The translations under genes and the position numbers were made by a program. The notes below the pieces were generated by a model. That model worked only from the letters and a program-made list of their open reading frames with translations. It searched no databases and had not been told where the DNA came from. Positions 8,279 through 15,104 of a stretch of DNA of 24,098 bases are shown here, in pieces. This DNA is from Bacillota bacterium (lineage in GTDB: Bacteria; Bacillota; Clostridia; Lachnospirales; Lachnospiraceae), in contig JAEZUM010000004.1 in NCBI GenBank assembly GCA_023421075.1, forward strand, positions 1-24,098, read 5' to 3'. The first letter of the stretch is position 1; each line of letters opens with the position of its first letter.

Positions 8279-9157
8279 ATGAAGCGAATTATGATCACCG
8301 GAGCATCCGGTCAGCTGGGACTGGCACTCTTTCAATTATTGAAGAGTCAAAGCCAATATGAGCTGCTGCGTACAGATGTATTTACGAGTGATGATAAAGC
8401 CATACAGGCTTTGGATATAGCAAATGAATTAGAAGTAAAAGCTTACATAGAAAAGAATATGCCTGAGATTATCATCAATTGCGCTGCATTTACTGCAGTA
8501 GACCTGTGTGAGAGCCAGGAGGATAAGGCATATCAGATTAATGCACTCGGACCTAAGAATTTGGCTAACGCAGCTGAGAGTATCAACGCCAAGCTGGTTC
8601 ATGTATCTACGGACTATGTGTTTGACGGAATGGCCTTTGAGCCCTATGAAGAAGACTTCCAGACAAACCCGATCAGTGCATACGGCAGGACGAAGCAAGC
8701 AGGAGATGTCTTCGTACGTGCGAATTGCAGCAAATTCTTTATTCTGCGTACCGCTTGGGTATATGGTGAGGGCAAGAATTTTGTTAAGACGATGCTTCGT
8801 CTGGCCGAGACCAATAGCAAGGTGCGGGTAGTAGCGGATCAATATGGAACACCAACCAGTGCTCTGGAGCTGGCAAGAGCGATTATTTTTCTGATGGAGA
8901 CAGACAGCTTCGGAATTTATCATGCAACCTGTGAGGGTAGCACGACCTGGTATGGATTTGCACAGACTATTTTTCAGGAGGCAGGGATTGACATTACGGT
9001 GGAGCCGATTTCGACCAGTGAATATCCTACCCCGGCGAAGAGACCCATGTACTCGGTTTTGGACAACAAAGCGCTCAGAGAGCGTCATGGTTATTATATG
9101 AAGGACTGGAAAGAAGCCTTTCAGGAATACCTACAGCAGGAAGCTCTGCAAAGCTAG
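8279..9157 (+). CDS. rfbD: dTDP-4-dehydrorhamnose reductase
   Basis: 292 residues, the usual length. It catalyses the last step of dTDP-L-rhamnose synthesis: NAD(P)H-dependent reduction of dTDP-4-dehydro-L-rhamnose. The N-terminal Rossmann motif TGASGQLG spans 7-14. The short-chain-dehydrogenase catalytic residues are visible as STDYVFDG (Thr111) and Tyr135/Lys139 in AYGRTK. DQYGTPTSALELARAI and the PAKRPMYSVLDN segment near the end are family hallmarks. The ribosome-binding site GAAAGG (8261-8266) is 12 bases away, rather far. rfbB follows 36 bases downstream; rfbA and rfbC are not in the window and must be elsewhere. A small hairpin (CTGCAAA/TTTGCAG, 9146-9165) overlaps its stop codon. Confidence 0.93.
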   Translation: MKRIMITGASGQLGLALFQLLKSQSQYELLRTDVFTSDDKAIQALDIANELEVKAYIEKNMPEIIINCAAFTAVDLCESQEDKAYQINALGPKNLANAAESINAKLVHVSTDYVFDGMAFEPYEEDFQTNPISAYGRTKQAGDVFVRANCSKFFILRTAWVYGEGKNFVKTMLRLAETNSKVRVVADQYGTPTSALELARAIIFLMETDSFGIYHATCEGSTTWYGFAQTIFQEAGIDITVEPISTSEYPTPAKRPMYSVLDNKALRERHGYYMKDWKEAFQEYLQQEALQS

Positions 9158-9193
9158 TTTTGCAGTTAACAATATGATTAGTGAGGAAAATAT

Positions 9194-10270
9194 ATGAGAA
9201 CCTATCTGGTGACCGGCGGTGCCGGCTTTATTGGATCAAATTACATTCTATATTTGTTTGAAAAATATAAGGAGGAAATTCGAATTATCAACCTGGATTC
9301 TCTCACTTATGCAGGAAATCTTGAGAACCTGAAGTCAGTGGAGAAACGGAGCAATTATGAATTTCTCAAAGTTGACATCTGTGATAAGGAAGCTGTGCTG
9401 AAGGTTTTTGAAGAACATGCGATAGACCGTGTCATTCATTTTGCCGCAGAAAGTCATGTGGACCGTAGTATCCGTAATCCGGAGGTATTCGTGAATACGA
9501 ATGTCTTAGGGACGCTCAATCTACTCAATGCAGCCAAATTAGCCTGGCAGACAGAGGAAGGCTATCTTCCGAATAAGAAATATGTTCAGGTTTCGACAGA
9601 TGAGGTATATGGTTCTCTGGAAGGAGATGAGGGATTTTTCTATGAGACAACCCCTCTGGATCCTCACAGCCCGTATTCCGCCAGTAAGGCGAGTGCGGAT
9701 TTTATCGTGAAATCCTATGTAGACACCTTCCGCTTTCCGGCGAACATCACCCGATGCAGTAACAATTATGGTCCTTATCAGTTCCCGGAGAAGCTTATCC
9801 CTCTGATGATTAACAATGCATTAGCCGGTAAAAATCTTCCGGTATACGGAACAGGGAAGAATGTCAGGGATTGGCTCTATGTCACGGATCATGCGAAGGC
9901 GATTGATATGGTCGCTGAAGGTGGCAGAGTTGGCGAGGTATATAATGTAGGCGGACATAATGAGAAGAGAAATATCGAGATAGTAACCACCATCATCGAT
10001 ACCTTACTGGAGATATTGCCAGACGGGGATCCGAGACGTAATAATGTCAGCCGGGAGCTGATTACTTATGTAGAGGATCGTAAGGGTCATGATTTCCGTT
10101 ATGCGATCGCACCGGACAAGATAAAATCAGAGCTTGGCTGGGAGCCCGAGACACCCTTTGCGAAAGGAATTAAACTGACGATTGAGTGGTATCTTAATAA
10201 TATGGACTGGATGGAGCATGTGACAAAGGGCGACTACCAGAAATATTACGAAGAGATGTACCAGGTATAA
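9194..10270 (+). CDS. rfbB: dTDP-glucose 4,6-dehydratase
   Basis: 358 residues. It converts dTDP-glucose to dTDP-4-keto-6-deoxyglucose using bound NAD+. The Rossmann motif TGGAGFIG spans 7-14, HFAAESHVDRSI near 82-93 is diagnostic, the catalytic triad Thr135-Asp136-Glu137 lies in STDEVYG, and Tyr161/Lys165 lie in YSASK. SNNYGPYQFPEKLIPLMI, YGTGKNVRDWLYV and DRKGHDFRYAI are all canonical RmlB segments. It sits 36 bases after rfbD and is presumably co-transcribed from the promoter at 8175. Together they supply activated rhamnose (or another 6-deoxyhexose precursor) for cell-surface polysaccharide. The order rfbD-rfbB without A and C is a reduced version of the usual four-gene cluster. Confidence 0.95.
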   Translation: MRTYLVTGGAGFIGSNYILYLFEKYKEEIRIINLDSLTYAGNLENLKSVEKRSNYEFLKVDICDKEAVLKVFEEHAIDRVIHFAAESHVDRSIRNPEVFVNTNVLGTLNLLNAAKLAWQTEEGYLPNKKYVQVSTDEVYGSLEGDEGFFYETTPLDPHSPYSASKASADFIVKSYVDTFRFPANITRCSNNYGPYQFPEKLIPLMINNALAGKNLPVYGTGKNVRDWLYVTDHAKAIDMVAEGGRVGEVYNVGGHNEKRNIEIVTTIIDTLLEILPDGDPRRNNVSRELITYVEDRKGHDFRYAIAPDKIKSELGWEPETPFAKGIKLTIEWYLNNMDWMEHVTKGDYQKYYEEMYQV

Positions 10271-10364
10271 TAGAATACAGATCGTGTGTGATAATATAGT
10301 ATGACACATGAATTATAACAATCATGTAACCGTTGGATTGCGGTTGAAAGGTTAGAGGTGTACC

Positions 10365-11105
10365 ATGAGATATGAAGAATTTACAATAGAAGGCCGTAAT
10401 GCTGTAATGGAGGCATTTCGCGCAGGTAAGACGATAGATCGTCTGTTTGTACTGGACGGCTGTCAGGATGGGCCGATTAAGTCCATCATTCGTGAAGCGA
10501 AGAAGACGGATGCGATCATTACCTTTGTAAAGAAGGAGAGACTGGATCAATTATCCTCCACAGAGAAGCATCAGGGTGTTATCGCTTATGCCGCTGCATA
10601 TGAATATGCAGAAGTAGAAGATATTCTCCAGGCAGCGACGGATAAGGATGAGCCACCCTTCATCGTATTGCTTGACAGTATAGAAGATCCGCATAATCTT
10701 GGAGCAATCATTCGTACGGCGCATCAGGCAGGAGCCCACGGTGTTATTATCCCGAAGCGTCGTGCGGTGGGGTTGACTGCTACCGTAGCAAAGACCAGTG
10801 CCGGAGCGATTAATTATCTTCCCGTAGCGAAGGTAACTAATCTTGCAACCACAATCGAAGAGCTGAAGGAAAAAGGACTCTGGTTTGTCTGCGCGGATAT
10901 GGATGGTGAGCTGATGTATCGTGTGAACCTAAAAGGACCCATAGGTCTAGTAATCGGGAGCGAAGGAGAAGGGGTAGGCAGATTAATCAAGGAGAAGTGT
11001 GATTATACGGCAAAGATACCTATGTTTGGTAAGGTGGATTCTCTGAATGCCTCAGTAGCTATGGGTGTATTAGCGTACGAGATCGTAAGACAAAGAACAA
11101 TGTAA
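10365..11105 (+). CDS. rlmB: 23S rRNA (guanosine-2'-O)-methyltransferase RlmB (TrmH/SpoU family)
   Basis: 246 residues, typical for RlmB/YacO, which methylates the 2'-O of G2251 in the 23S rRNA P loop using S-adenosylmethionine. The N-terminal substrate-binding domain starts IEGRNAVMEAF. The SPOUT catalytic domain shows motif 1 DPHNLGAIIRTA (Asn111, Arg117), motif 2 IGSEGEGVGRL (197-207) and motif 3 IPMFGKVDSLNASVA (218-232), which form the trefoil knot. The next gene is sigH, matching the rlmB-sigH neighbourhood of many Firmicutes. The yacP (NYN-domain) gene found between them in Bacillus is absent. Confidence 0.93.
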   Translation: MRYEEFTIEGRNAVMEAFRAGKTIDRLFVLDGCQDGPIKSIIREAKKTDAIITFVKKERLDQLSSTEKHQGVIAYAAAYEYAEVEDILQAATDKDEPPFIVLLDSIEDPHNLGAIIRTAHQAGAHGVIIPKRRAVGLTATVAKTSAGAINYLPVAKVTNLATTIEELKEKGLWFVCADMDGELMYRVNLKGPIGLVIGSEGEGVGRLIKEKCDYTAKIPMFGKVDSLNASVAMGVLAYEIVRQRTM

Positions 11106-11187
11106 TAAATAGACAAGGATACGACTGGATTTTGAACTGAGGATAAGACCGGCACAATGTGTTATAGAGGCTAAGGAGGATTTTGTT

Positions 11188-11820
11188 GTGGGAGCTGTGG
11201 TAAAATATGATTCATTATCGGATGAGGAAATCATAGAGCGTATCAAGCAAGGGGATCAGCCGGCCGTTGATTATCTGATGGAAAAATATAAATATCTTGT
11301 ACGCAGTAAGGCAAAGGCACTGTTTTTAATCGGAGGGGATAAGGACGATCTGATCCAGGAGGGGATGATCGGATTATACAAAGCAATCAGGGATTATCAG
11401 ACAGGAAGAGATAATTCCTTCTTTAACTTTGCTGATTTGTGTGTCTCCAGACAAATCTATAGTGCGATTAAGGCTTCCAACCGCAAGAAAAATATTCCAC
11501 TCAATACCTACATATCGCTCTATGCCCCTGCTTATGGGGATAACGGCGATATGGAGGAGAAGGAAAACCTAGTTGACATAATATACCAGAAAAATGTATC
11601 AAATCCTGAAGAATTAGTTATTGACAAAGAGAATACCAGTATGATAGAATATGAACTTGTAAGGCGTCTGAGCGACCTGGAGAAACAAGTCTTAGGATTA
11701 TATATGCAGGATCTGAAGTATGTACAGATTGCAGAAGTTCTTGGAAAGGAACCGAAGACAATCGATAATGCATTGACTAGAATTAAGACGAAATTAAATC
11801 AGGTACTCAAAGTGATATAA
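11188..11820 (+). CDS. sigH: RNA polymerase sigma-H factor
   Basis: 210 residues. The GTG start at 11188 has an excellent AAGGAGGA (11173-11180) seven bases away. Region 2 is visible in DYLMEKYKYLVRSKAKALFL, DDLIQEGMIGLYKAIRDYQ (core binding and -10 recognition) and FFNFADLCVSRQIYSAIKAS. Region 4 is LSDLEKQVLGLYMQDLKY ... TIDNALTRIKTKL, a helix-turn-helix for the -35 element. Sigma-H governs entry into sporulation and stationary phase in spore-forming Firmicutes, and here is encoded next to rlmB as in Bacillus and Clostridium. A spore-forming or formerly spore-forming host is suggested. A short IR, ATCACTTCAGTGAT, follows the stop; it is not a convincing terminator. Confidence 0.92.
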   Translation: MGAVVKYDSLSDEEIIERIKQGDQPAVDYLMEKYKYLVRSKAKALFLIGGDKDDLIQEGMIGLYKAIRDYQTGRDNSFFNFADLCVSRQIYSAIKASNRKKNIPLNTYISLYAPAYGDNGDMEEKENLVDIIYQKNVSNPEELVIDKENTSMIEYELVRRLSDLEKQVLGLYMQDLKYVQIAEVLGKEPKTIDNALTRIKTKLNQVLKVI

Positions 11821-11895
11821 GGCGATCACTTCAGTGATATAAAACAAACAATCGCTTATGTGAAATAATACGATCAATTCAATTAGCCTGCATAT

Positions 11896-11968
11896 GCTGT
11901 TGTAGCTCAGCTGGTAGAGCACCTCATTGGTAATGAGGAGGTCAGCAGTTCAAGTCTGCCCAACAGCT
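11896..11968 (+). tRNA. tRNA-Thr (anticodon GGT)
   Basis: A 73-base cloverleaf: acceptor GCTGTTG/CAACAGC (7/7 pairs), D stem GCTC/GAGC, anticodon stem CCTCA/TGAGG with loop TTGGTAA (anticodon GGT, 11929-11931), T loop TTCAAGT. No CCA is encoded. The T stem AGCAG/CTGCC has one A-C mismatch at its inner end next to the acceptor. The position right after sigH is typical in Clostridia. Confidence 0.95.
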
Positions 11969-11970
11969 TT

Positions 11971-11995
11971 AAAGCACTCGTAAGAGTGCTTTTTT
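11971..11995 (+). terminator. Terminator after tRNA-Thr
   Basis: AAAGCACTC (11971-11979) pairs with GAGTGCTTT (11984-11992) around a GTAA loop, and six T follow the core stem (11990-11995). Confidence 0.9.
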
Positions 11996-12015
11996 GTTGT
12001 CAATAAAGAAGCGTC

Positions 12016-12045
12016 TTGTTAGTTATTGCAATCCCACAGTATAAA
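12016..12045 (+). promoter_or_regulatory. Possible promoter for the Asp-repeat protein
   Basis: TTGTTA (12016-12021), 18-base spacer, TATAAA (12040-12045), about 80 bases before the start at 12129. Confidence 0.4.
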
Positions 12046-12128
12046 TGTTATTATTTGGTAAGAAAAAAGGCCCTGGGTAAGAGTGCTTTGGATCAATCGA
12101 GGGCACCTAGGAGAGGAGAATAATTAAT

Positions 12129-12542
12129 ATGTCGGGAATATTCTATATTTTTATATTATTCATCATCGGTTCACTGATCATGTCCATGTTCAGAAATCAA
12201 GGAAGGAATTACCCTGGTAGGAATGCGAGACCGAACGATCAATCGATGCATATGAATAATACGATGCATCCCGGTGCAGGAGATATGAATTTTAACGGAG
12301 TTCCGGATTACATGGAACAGGATCAAATAGACCGAGATCATGATGGAGTACCGGATTATCTGGAGCCTCATAATGTAGACACGGATCATAATGGTATCCC
12401 GGATTATATGGATCCAAATCCAGGTTCCTTCAATGGAAGCAGTAATGATAGCACTGATACCGGTAGCTTTGATACAGGAAGCTTTGACTCGGGCAGCATT
12501 GATGCCGGTGGATCCGACTTCAGCAGTGGATCATTTGATTAG
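12129..12542 (+). CDS. Membrane-anchored protein with Ca-binding-type Asp repeats
   Basis: 137 residues. An N-terminal hydrophobic segment (about 4-20) would anchor it. Residues 52-99 hold three tandem 16-residue units of the thrombospondin-type-3 kind, D-x-N/D-x-N/D-G-x-P-D-Y (starting DMNFNGVPDYM, DRDHDGVPDYL, DTDHNGIPDYM); such loops usually bind calcium through the aspartates. Residues 111-137 are a low-complexity acidic tail of five-residue units (TGSFD, TGSFD, SGSID, AGGSD and a related end). There is no enzymatic domain. The start has GAGAGGAG upstream, and a hairpin follows at 12561. A structural or ion-binding surface role is inferred. It occupies the position where rpmG/secE would be expected after sigH-tRNA-Thr. 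Confidence 0.75.
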   Translation: MSGIFYIFILFIIGSLIMSMFRNQGRNYPGRNARPNDQSMHMNNTMHPGAGDMNFNGVPDYMEQDQIDRDHDGVPDYLEPHNVDTDHNGIPDYMDPNPGSFNGSSNDSTDTGSFDTGSFDSGSIDAGGSDFSSGSFD

Positions 12543-12560
12543 GAGTTATTACATAAAACG

Positions 12561-12601
12561 CTGCCAGAGAATACTAAATTTTGGGAGGTTTTCTCTGGCA
12601 G
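12561..12601 (+). terminator. Hairpin after the Asp-repeat gene
   Basis: CTGCCAGAGAA (12561-12571) pairs perfectly with TTCTCTGGCAG (12591-12601) around a 19-base loop. The T tract is weak (TAAATTCCTTT), so termination is likely but not certain. Confidence 0.55.
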
Positions 12602-12632
12602 TAAATTCCTTTGAAAAAATATAATCTTTGTG

Positions 12633-12662
12633 TTGACAAAACAGGGGTTGTCATAATATAAT
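12633..12662 (+). promoter_or_regulatory. Promoter of tRNA-Pro
   Basis: Perfect TTGACA (12633-12638), 18-base spacer and perfect TATAAT (12657-12662), about 34 bases upstream of the tRNA. Confidence 0.85.
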
Positions 12663-12695
12663 AACTTTGCTGTCCAAAACGGACGGTACCAAAAT

Positions 12696-12770
12696 CGAGG
12701 CGTGGCTCAGCTTGGCTAGAGCGCTGCGTTAGGGACGCAGAGGTCGCAAGTTCAAATCTTGTCGCCTCGA
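12696..12770 (+). tRNA. tRNA-Pro with anticodon AGG
   Basis: A 75-base cloverleaf: acceptor CGAGGCG/CGCCTCG, D stem GCTC/GAGC, anticodon stem CTGCG/CGCAG with loop TTAGGGA (anticodon AGG at 12731-12733), T stem GCAAG/CTTGT with one G-T pair. The C1-G72 pair, discriminator A at 12770 and G after the anticodon are proline identity features, so the anticodon assignment is not a frame error. No CCA is encoded. A34 would normally require deamination to inosine to read CCC and CCA. Confidence 0.92.
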
Positions 12771-12776
12771 CTATAA

Positions 12777-12810
12777 CAAAATGGAGAGCATCTGATGCTC
12801 TCCATTTTTT
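12777..12810. terminator. Bidirectional terminator between tRNA-Pro and acetyltransferase
   Basis: ATGGAGAGCA (12781-12790) pairs with TGCTCTCCAT (12796-12805), with AAAA before and TTTTTT after, so it can serve both converging transcripts. Confidence 0.88.
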
Positions 12811-12821
12811 GTATGTTTCAA

Positions 12822-13397
12822 TTAGTCCATTGTCAATTCTGTAATCGGGATTACCGGTTGGGGCTGTGAGGGATGATCTCCGAGCATCTTCTCCATCCAG
12901 ATCATGTCGTACCAGGTACCGAATTTATAGCCGCACTGTGTGAAGTGAGCTACCTTCTTATAACCCAGGTGCTCGTGAAAGAGAGTACTGGTATTATCAA
13001 GATATGCGTCTTCCTCGGTAGCATAAGCGATACAGGCATTAAGGTTGATAATATTTTGTTTCTTTAATATATTCTCCATTGCATAATATAGCTTCTTCCC
13101 ATACCCTTTTCCCTGGCTGTCGGGACTAAGATAGATTGTTGTTTCGACTGCCCAGTCATACGCTGCCCGCGCCTTGAAGGCCGAAGCATAAGCATAGCCG
13201 ATAATTTTACCTTCTGCGATTGCTACCAGGTAAGGATATTTTCTCAGTGTCTGTTTCATTCGATCGGTAAACTCACTCACCGAGGGGATATCATATTCGA
13301 AGGTGATTGCGGTATCCGTAATATAAGGAATATAAATGTCCAGAATTTCTTTTGCATCTTCCGGTGTAGCCATTCGTATTAATAGATCTGTCTGCAT
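12822..13397 (-). CDS. GNAT N-acetyltransferase, phosphinothricin-acetyltransferase-like
   Basis: 191 residues. The sequence follows the Pat/Bar/YncA branch of GNAT enzymes: IRMATPEDAKEILDIYIPYI, then TAITFEYDIPSVSEF, PYLVAIAEGKIIGYAYAS, KARAAYDWAVETTIYL and the acetyl-CoA loop SPDSQGKGYGKKLY (the Q/R-x-x-G-x-G/A motif). Family members acetylate amino groups of small molecules such as phosphinothricin, methionine sulfoximine or related amino acids; the exact substrate cannot be read. The C-terminus has an extra ~20-residue Pro/Gln tail compared with typical members. The start at 13397 has GAGGGAG upstream. It is a single gene, convergent with tRNA-Pro. Confidence 0.85.
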   Translation of the reverse strand: MQTDLLIRMATPEDAKEILDIYIPYITDTAITFEYDIPSVSEFTDRMKQTLRKYPYLVAIAEGKIIGYAYASAFKARAAYDWAVETTIYLSPDSQGKGYGKKLYYAMENILKKQNIINLNACIAYATEEDAYLDNTSTLFHEHLGYKKVAHFTQCGYKFGTWYDMIWMEKMLGDHPSQPQPVIPITELTMD

Positions 13398-13487
13398 ATT
13401 GTCTCCCTCTTTTTATCTGTATTTTATTAAGTAAGTTACTTCTAACTTCATTCGTTAATCGAATTGTGATCCAAATTAGAATTATCC

Positions 13488-13510
13488 CATGAACAGAGAG
13501 CTTGTTCATG
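13488..13510. promoter_or_regulatory. Palindrome upstream of the acetyltransferase
   Basis: CATGAACA (13488-13495) and TGTTCATG (13503-13510) form a perfect 8-bp inverted repeat with a 7-base gap, located between the two divergent genes. It may be an operator; there is no T tract. Confidence 0.35.
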
Positions 13511-13612
13511 ATCTCCATCTACGATCGAAATGTATAAGCAAACTTACAAATCTTAACTTTGATTTATTATAGTATATTTTTCTGTGGATTTCCACCAAAT
13601 TAGGAAGTGATA

Positions 13613-13641
13613 TTGTACATTGATTTTTCATCTGATAAAAT
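13613..13641 (+). promoter_or_regulatory. Promoter of the Nudix-DUF1848 unit
   Basis: TTGTAC (13613-13618), 17-base spacer, TAAAAT (13636-13641), about 30 bases before the start codon. Confidence 0.6.
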
Positions 13642-13675
13642 ATAGAGATATAAGGCAATCGTAAGGAGATCGATG

Positions 13676-14188
13676 ATGGTAGAATTGTGGGACGTATTTG
13701 ATGAACATGGTAATAAGACCGGCAAAGTGATCCGTCGGGGGAGTGAGCTTAAGGTTGGTGAGTATATGATGAGTGTACATATCTATCTCTGTAATCTTCA
13801 AGGCGAGTACCTGATACAGAGACGTTCCATAAAGAAAGAATTGTTACCGGGGGTCTGGGATGTCACCGGCGGAGCGGTAATCAGTGGAGAAGACAGCTGT
13901 GAAGCGGCCATCCGTGAGGTTGATGAGGAACTCGGTATTAAGCTAGATAAGGATAATCTATTTCCTGTTTTGACAGTGCGTCGAGAACATAACTTTGCCA
14001 ATGTATGGTTTGCGATTGCGGATTTTAAATTAAGTGACTGTATCCTTCAGGCAGAAGAAGTGGACGAGGTTCGCTTCGTATCTTCTGGGGAGATGAAGAA
14101 GCTTTTAACAGAAGCGGTATACCGAGAAGAGGATTATAAGAAGCTGGTCATTGAAGCAATTGATTGGATCGATCGGAGGTTTTTATGA
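13676..14188 (+). CDS. Nudix hydrolase
   Basis: 170 residues. The Nudix box is complete: Gly66-x5-Glu72-x7-Arg80-Glu81-Val-x-Glu84-Glu85-x-Gly87, within GAVISGEDSCEAAIREVDEE. This binds Mg2+ and cleaves nucleoside-diphosphate-linked compounds. The opening LWDVFDEHGNKTGKVIRRG and the QRRS ... LPGVWDVTGG segment are like the isopentenyl-diphosphate-isomerase-type/YfcD Nudix subgroup, but that does not fix a substrate. Two adjacent ATGs exist (13673, 13676); AAGGAG at 13663-13668 is better spaced for the second. The stop overlaps the next start (ATGA at 14185-14188), so the DUF1848 protein is translationally coupled. Confidence 0.88.
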   Translation: MVELWDVFDEHGNKTGKVIRRGSELKVGEYMMSVHIYLCNLQGEYLIQRRSIKKELLPGVWDVTGGAVISGEDSCEAAIREVDEELGIKLDKDNLFPVLTVRREHNFANVWFAIADFKLSDCILQAEEVDEVRFVSSGEMKKLLTEAVYREEDYKKLVIEAIDWIDRRFL

Positions 14189-15066
14189 TATTGTCAGCGT
14201 CACGAAGAACAGACCTACCGTGTTATTATTCCGAATGGTTTATGAATCGGCTGGAGGAAGGATATGCTCTTTATCGTAATCCGATGAATCATGCACAAGT
14301 ATGCAGAGTAGAGTTATCGGTTAAGAATATAGACGGTATCGTCTTTTGGACAAAGGATCCGGAGCCGATGATGGATAAATTAGATCAATTAGACCGGATG
14401 GGGTATTCCTACTATTTTCAGTTTACTCTGACACCTTATGGTAAGGATATTGAGCCGAATCTACGGGATAAGAGGGATATCCTGGATACCTTCCGCTATT
14501 TGTCGGAGAAGCTTGGTAAGAACCGAGTTCTGTGGAGATATGACCCGATCATTTTAAACGATACCTATACCTTGGATTATCACAGACAGCAGTTTGCTGA
14601 TTATGCGAAAGAGCTGTCCGGGTATACTAAGATCTGTACCATCAGCTTTGTGGACCTTTACAGTAAGTTCAGTAAGCAGGTCAAGGAGCAGGTTGTACGT
14701 GAAATAACAGAAGAGGAGATGCATCTTCTGGCAGCAGAGCTGGTGCAGCTTGCAAGGCCCTATCAGATAGAGCTTCGTGCCTGCTGTGAGACCATCGATC
14801 TTTCGGTAGATGGGATAAAGTCCGCCGCATGCATTGATAAAGAGTTCATGGAGCGGGTATGTGGTCATTCCTTAACCGGGAAGAAGGATAAGAGTCAGAG
14901 GTTGGCCTGTGGCTGTGCACAGAGTGTGGATATCGGTGCTTATAATACCTGTCGAAACGGATGTGTCTATTGCTATGCTAACCATAGTGAGACATCCATC
15001 TTGAAGAATTGTGAGAAGCATGAGGTGGGATCACCGATGCTGATAGGAAACATCGAGGAGATGTAG
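14185..15066 (+). CDS. DUF1848 protein with radical-SAM-like cysteine cluster
   Basis: 293 residues, starting at the ATG that overlaps the Nudix stop, with GGAGG seven bases upstream. The MILSASRRTDLPCYYSEWF opening, GIVFWTKDPEPM, YYFQFTLTPYG and LWRYDPI are hallmarks of the DUF1848 family. The C-terminal region contains Cys256-x3-Cys260-x2-Cys263 (CRNGCVYC), the same spacing as the [4Fe-4S] motif of radical SAM enzymes but at the C-terminal rather than N-terminal end, plus further cysteines at 200, 201, 216, 226, 242 and 244. The function is unknown; an Fe-S cluster is expected. Co-translation with a Nudix hydrolase suggests joint action on a nucleotide or nucleic-acid-related substrate (inference). 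Confidence 0.85.
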   Translation: MILSASRRTDLPCYYSEWFMNRLEEGYALYRNPMNHAQVCRVELSVKNIDGIVFWTKDPEPMMDKLDQLDRMGYSYYFQFTLTPYGKDIEPNLRDKRDILDTFRYLSEKLGKNRVLWRYDPIILNDTYTLDYHRQQFADYAKELSGYTKICTISFVDLYSKFSKQVKEQVVREITEEEMHLLAAELVQLARPYQIELRACCETIDLSVDGIKSAACIDKEFMERVCGHSLTGKKDKSQRLACGCAQSVDIGAYNTCRNGCVYCYANHSETSILKNCEKHEVGSPMLIGNIEEM

Positions 15067-15104
15067 TGGTTGCGAATTGCAGTTTGGTGCTTGTGGGGGT
15101 TATT

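Noticed and set aside
8429..9088. 219-codon open frame on the minus strand opposite rfbD
   Set aside because: It lies entirely inside a clearly conserved gene, has no ribosome-binding site and no recognisable family; it is a shadow of the codon bias.
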